Shown in pieces: positions 4,295 to 6,845 of a stretch of 6,845 nucleotides of DNA. A program made the position numbers and the translations under genes. The stretch is taken from positions 1 to 6,845 of the forward strand of contig JALHLM010000337.1 in the NCBI GenBank assembly GCA_022844585.1, written 5' to 3'. The notes under the pieces were generated by a model. It did no database searches. It worked only from the letters and a program-made list of their open reading frames with translations, and was not told the origin of the DNA. The stretch comes from Pirellulales bacterium (GTDB lineage: Bacteria; Planctomycetota; Planctomycetia; Pirellulales; JALHLM01). Position 1 is the first letter of the stretch; each line of letters begins with the position of its first letter.

Positions 4295-6845
4295 GCGAAT
4301 CCATCGCTGCGGATGCCGACAGCCTGCTCGATAGCATGCTCGCCGACTTTCTCGACGAGTCATCGCAGCTCTTGTTGCGCTTGAACGAGAACCTGTTGCG
4401 CTTGGACGACTGGGTGCATGCCCTCGCCGATGGTGCGCCGGCCTCCTGCGATGAACAATTGATGAACGAGCTGTTTCGGGCGGCGCACAGTTTAAAGGGA
4501 TTGTCGGCGATGCTGGGCCTCGCCGACATCAATGCCCTCACGCACAAGATCGAGAATGTCTTCGACGCGGCCCGCCGCGACGAGTTGCGATTCGAACCGC
4601 ACACGGTTGAGCTCGTGTTCCAATCCGTAGACCGGCTATCCGCGATGGTTGAATACCTGAAAGACCCGACGCCGACACCGCCAGATTACAGTGAAGTCGC
4701 GGCCGAGATTCAGGACGTCCTCGAACGCTGCGGACGCTCGCTCGCGGCCGGCGACCAGGCGGACGTGGAAAAACATTTCGCGACCGAGAAACCGGCGGCT
4801 GTCGTTGCGGAAAAAGCGCCCCGCGTCGTGACGCCGCGGGGCGATTTGTTTGCCGAGATTCACGATGAAACCGACGTACCGGCGAAGTACCTTGGCATCT
4901 TCATTGACGAAACGGAGATGTCGCTCGACACGTTCGTCGAGCTGCTGATTCGGGACGACGGTCGGACCGATCGGTCCGGCACCGAGTCGTTGATGATCAT
5001 CAGTCACCGGATCAAGGGATCGGCGGCCAGCATTGGTTTGAATCGCGCCGCCAAGCTCTCGCATTGTATGGAAGACCTGCTGCAGGAGCGGTTGGAACGG
5101 AACGCCGATTTAACGCCTCACATGGCCGACGTGCTGCTACGCTGTGGCGATGCACTGCGCCGCTATGTCGACGGACTGAAAGTCGGCGCTCCGGACACGA
5201 CGCGCTTCAGCGAGGCCTACCAAGCGCTGCTGGCTCTGCAACTGGAAACGCCAGCCCCCACCACGAGCGCCGCCGCTCCCACGTTGGTCAAGACCGTCCG
5301 GATGTCGGAAGATGAGCGAGCGGAACTTCGCCGGGCCGGACTCGGCGCAGGCGACGGCGTGATCGGCCGCGTGCGCTTCCAAGCGGACTTTCCGCTCATC
5401 GGACTGAAGGCGCGGCTGGTCTACGAGCGGCTCGTGCAACTAGGCGAGATATTCTATTGCGAGCCGAGCGCCGAAGCGTTGGATGCGTTGGAGCAGATCG
5501 AGTACCTGAAATTCGGCGTGGCCACTGTGCAAGAGGCGCCGAATGTCGCGGCGCGGCTGAAGATTGTTGGCGTCGCCGAAGTCGAGGCGGAACCGCTGAC
5601 CGTCAGCACCGCCACGACAGCGCCCGCGTCGCAAGTCGAAGCGCCGCGCGAGCGCGCCGCCACGGCCGATGAGTCGAAAACTCAGGAGAACCGGCCGGTC
5701 GAGACCTTGCGCGTCGATATCGAGCGACTCGACCAGTTGATGAATCTCGCCGGGCAGCTCGTCATTAACAAGGCGCGGTTCGCGCGGATCGGCCAGGGAC
5801 TCAAACAAACCACGGGCAACAAGCGGCTGCGCAATCGGTTGGACGACGTGTTCGGCCAGTTGCAGCGCCTCGACGGCGCAATGGATCAAGACGAAGATCG
5901 CACGGCGCCCGTCAATCTGCCCTTGTTGCAGACGCAAGTGCGCTCGATTCAACGCGATCTCGGCGTGTTGCGCGGCGAGTTGGAACGACTCGCGTCGGCG
6001 CGGTCGTCCATCAACGATCTGTTCGAAGCGGTCCATCAGTTGGATCGTGTCGCCGAAGGCATTCAGCGCACCGTGATGGACACCCGCATGGTGCCCATCG
6101 GCCCGCTCTTTACGCGATTCCGGCGCGTGATCCGCGACATCACCCGTTCCAACGGCAAAGACGTCCGGCTGGAAATCCTGGGCGAGAAAACCGAGCTCGA
6201 CAAGCGGATGATCGACGAGTTGGGCGATCCGCTGATTCACATGGTGCGGAACTCAGCCGACCATGGCATCGAACAGCCCGAGGCGCGCATCGCCGCCGGG
6301 AAGCCCGCCCAAGGCGTGATCACGCTGAACGCGTTTCACCGCGGCAACCGGATCGTGATTCAAGTCACCGACGACGGCAAGGGACTCGACCCGGAGCGCA
6401 TCCGGCAGAAAGCCCTGGACCGCGGCTTGATCACGCCACCCGACGCCGAGCGGATGACGCCGCAACAGGTTTACAACTTAATCTGGGAACCAGGCTTCAG
6501 CACCGCGGAACAGGTGACGGAAATCTCCGGCCGCGGCATGGGCATGGACATTGTCAAAAGCAAGATCGAGGAGTTGAACGGCGCGGTCGACGTCGACAGC
6601 GTGCCCGGGCAGGGTGTGACGTTGACCATCAAACTCCCGTTGACGATGGCCATCTTGCCGAGCTTGATGGCCGAAGTTAACGACGGCATCTTCGCGCTGC
6701 CGATCGAATCGGTGGTAGAGATCGTGCGCATCGGCGCGGATAAAGTGAACACCGTACATGGCGTGCCCACCTCAACGGTCCGCGGGCGCGTGGTGTCCAT
6801 CGTCCGGCTCGACGAGTTGTTCGAGTGGAACGGCTCAGGCGACCT
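4291..6845 (+). CDS. cheA: CheA-type sensor histidine kinase with two HPt domains (C-terminus cut by window edge)
   Basis: The frame is open from the ATG at 4291 to the window end, giving 851 residues. HPt1 (about 15-125) carries His66 in FRAAHSLKGLSAMLGL. A second HPt (about 198-295) carries His239 in ISHRIKGSAASIGL. Residues 356-432 resemble a P2 CheY-binding domain (GLKARLVYERLVQLGEIFY). A Thr/Ala/Glu-rich linker (433-470) leads into the P3 dimerisation domain (LDQLMNLAGQLVINKARF, 480-497, to IQRTVMDTRMVPI, 591-603), lengthened by an insert at about 505-575. The P4 ATPase has the N-box DPLIHMVRNSADHGIE (646-661), DDGKGLD (694-700), and a glycine-rich lid SGRGMGMDIVK (746-756). The CheW-like P5 begins near 783. 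All catalytic motifs look intact, so it should autophosphorylate and feed CheY. The purine-rich GAAGGAA (4274-4280) precedes the ATG, which overlaps the cheR stop. More P5 sequence, or a receiver, may lie past the edge. Confidence 0.95.
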   Translation, partial: MSESIAADADSLLDSMLADFLDESSQLLLRLNENLLRLDDWVHALADGAPASCDEQLMNELFRAAHSLKGLSAMLGLADINALTHKIENVFDAARRDELRFEPHTVELVFQSVDRLSAMVEYLKDPTPTPPDYSEVAAEIQDVLERCGRSLAAGDQADVEKHFATEKPAAVVAEKAPRVVTPRGDLFAEIHDETDVPAKYLGIFIDETEMSLDTFVELLIRDDGRTDRSGTESLMIISHRIKGSAASIGLNRAAKLSHCMEDLLQERLERNADLTPHMADVLLRCGDALRRYVDGLKVGAPDTTRFSEAYQALLALQLETPAPTTSAAAPTLVKTVRMSEDERAELRRAGLGAGDGVIGRVRFQADFPLIGLKARLVYERLVQLGEIFYCEPSAEALDALEQIEYLKFGVATVQEAPNVAARLKIVGVAEVEAEPLTVSTATTAPASQVEAPRERAATADESKTQENRPVETLRVDIERLDQLMNLAGQLVINKARFARIGQGLKQTTGNKRLRNRLDDVFGQLQRLDGAMDQDEDRTAPVNLPLLQTQVRSIQRDLGVLRGELERLASARSSINDLFEAVHQLDRVAEGIQRTVMDTRMVPIGPLFTRFRRVIRDITRSNGKDVRLEILGEKTELDKRMIDELGDPLIHMVRNSADHGIEQPEARIAAGKPAQGVITLNAFHRGNRIVIQVTDDGKGLDPERIRQKALDRGLITPPDAERMTPQQVYNLIWEPGFSTAEQVTEISGRGMGMDIVKSKIEELNGAVDVDSVPGQGVTLTIKLPLTMAILPSLMAEVNDGIFALPIESVVEIVRIGADKVNTVHGVPTSTVRGRVVSIVRLDELFEWNGSGD

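Noticed and set aside
5440..6240. Minus-strand frames opposite cheA, including one of 266 codons
   Set aside because: The plus strand carries continuous, motif-complete CheA sequence through this region, so these are shadows.
1..6845. Possibility of a mobile element, CRISPR array, tRNA or wholly new defence-like system
   Set aside because: All coding space is accounted for by recognisable chemotaxis genes. No transposase, terminal inverted repeats, spaced direct repeats or cloverleaf was found on either strand by eye.

Overview
The window is a compact bacterial chemotaxis-type signalling locus. It contains a divergently transcribed CheY-like response regulator, cut by the left edge. Rightward from it run cheW, a soluble PAS-type methyl-accepting receptor, cheR, and the first 851 codons of cheA, cut by the right edge. 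No RNA gene, mobile element, CRISPR array or integration scar was seen. The DNA is GC-rich with GC-rich third positions, which produces long antisense shadow ORFs. The window has no taxonomic marker. The gene style (double-HPt CheA, soluble BdlA/Aer2-like receptor, long spacers) would suit a planctomycete or another environmental Gram-negative bacterium, but that is a weak inference.

Layout. 1-351 (minus): CheY, 117 residues visible, with all catalytic residues present. 352-753: a 402-base divergent intergenic region with a good sigma70-like promoter facing cheY, a weaker candidate facing cheW, and two leader hairpins. 754-1266: CheW, starting at a GTG. 1363-3303: a 646-residue receptor without membrane segments, built as PAS-PAS-PAS-MCP signalling domain. 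3304-3436: a spacer with a strong 15-bp hairpin just before the cheR ribosome binding site. 3437-4294: CheR methyltransferase. 4291-6845: CheA, overlapping the cheR stop as ATGA.

How it should work: the cytoplasmic receptor senses a ligand or redox/gas signal through its PAS domains. It forms a signalling array with CheW and the P5 domain of CheA. CheA autophosphorylates and passes phosphate to CheY (Asp52), while CheR methylates receptor glutamates for adaptation. CheB is not in the window and may lie beyond the right edge. The output could be flagellar, type IV pilus or another behaviour; nothing here decides it.

The most interesting points are: (i) the first receptor PAS domain has the His and Trp positions I recall for the heme PAS of Pseudomonas Aer2; (ii) the second and third PAS domains are a tandem duplication about 79% identical; (iii) CheA has two HPt domains and a long insert in its dimerisation domain; (iv) CheR deviates from consensus in several conserved motifs. 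None of this is a wholly new system. It is a recognisable Che pathway with uncommon component architecture.
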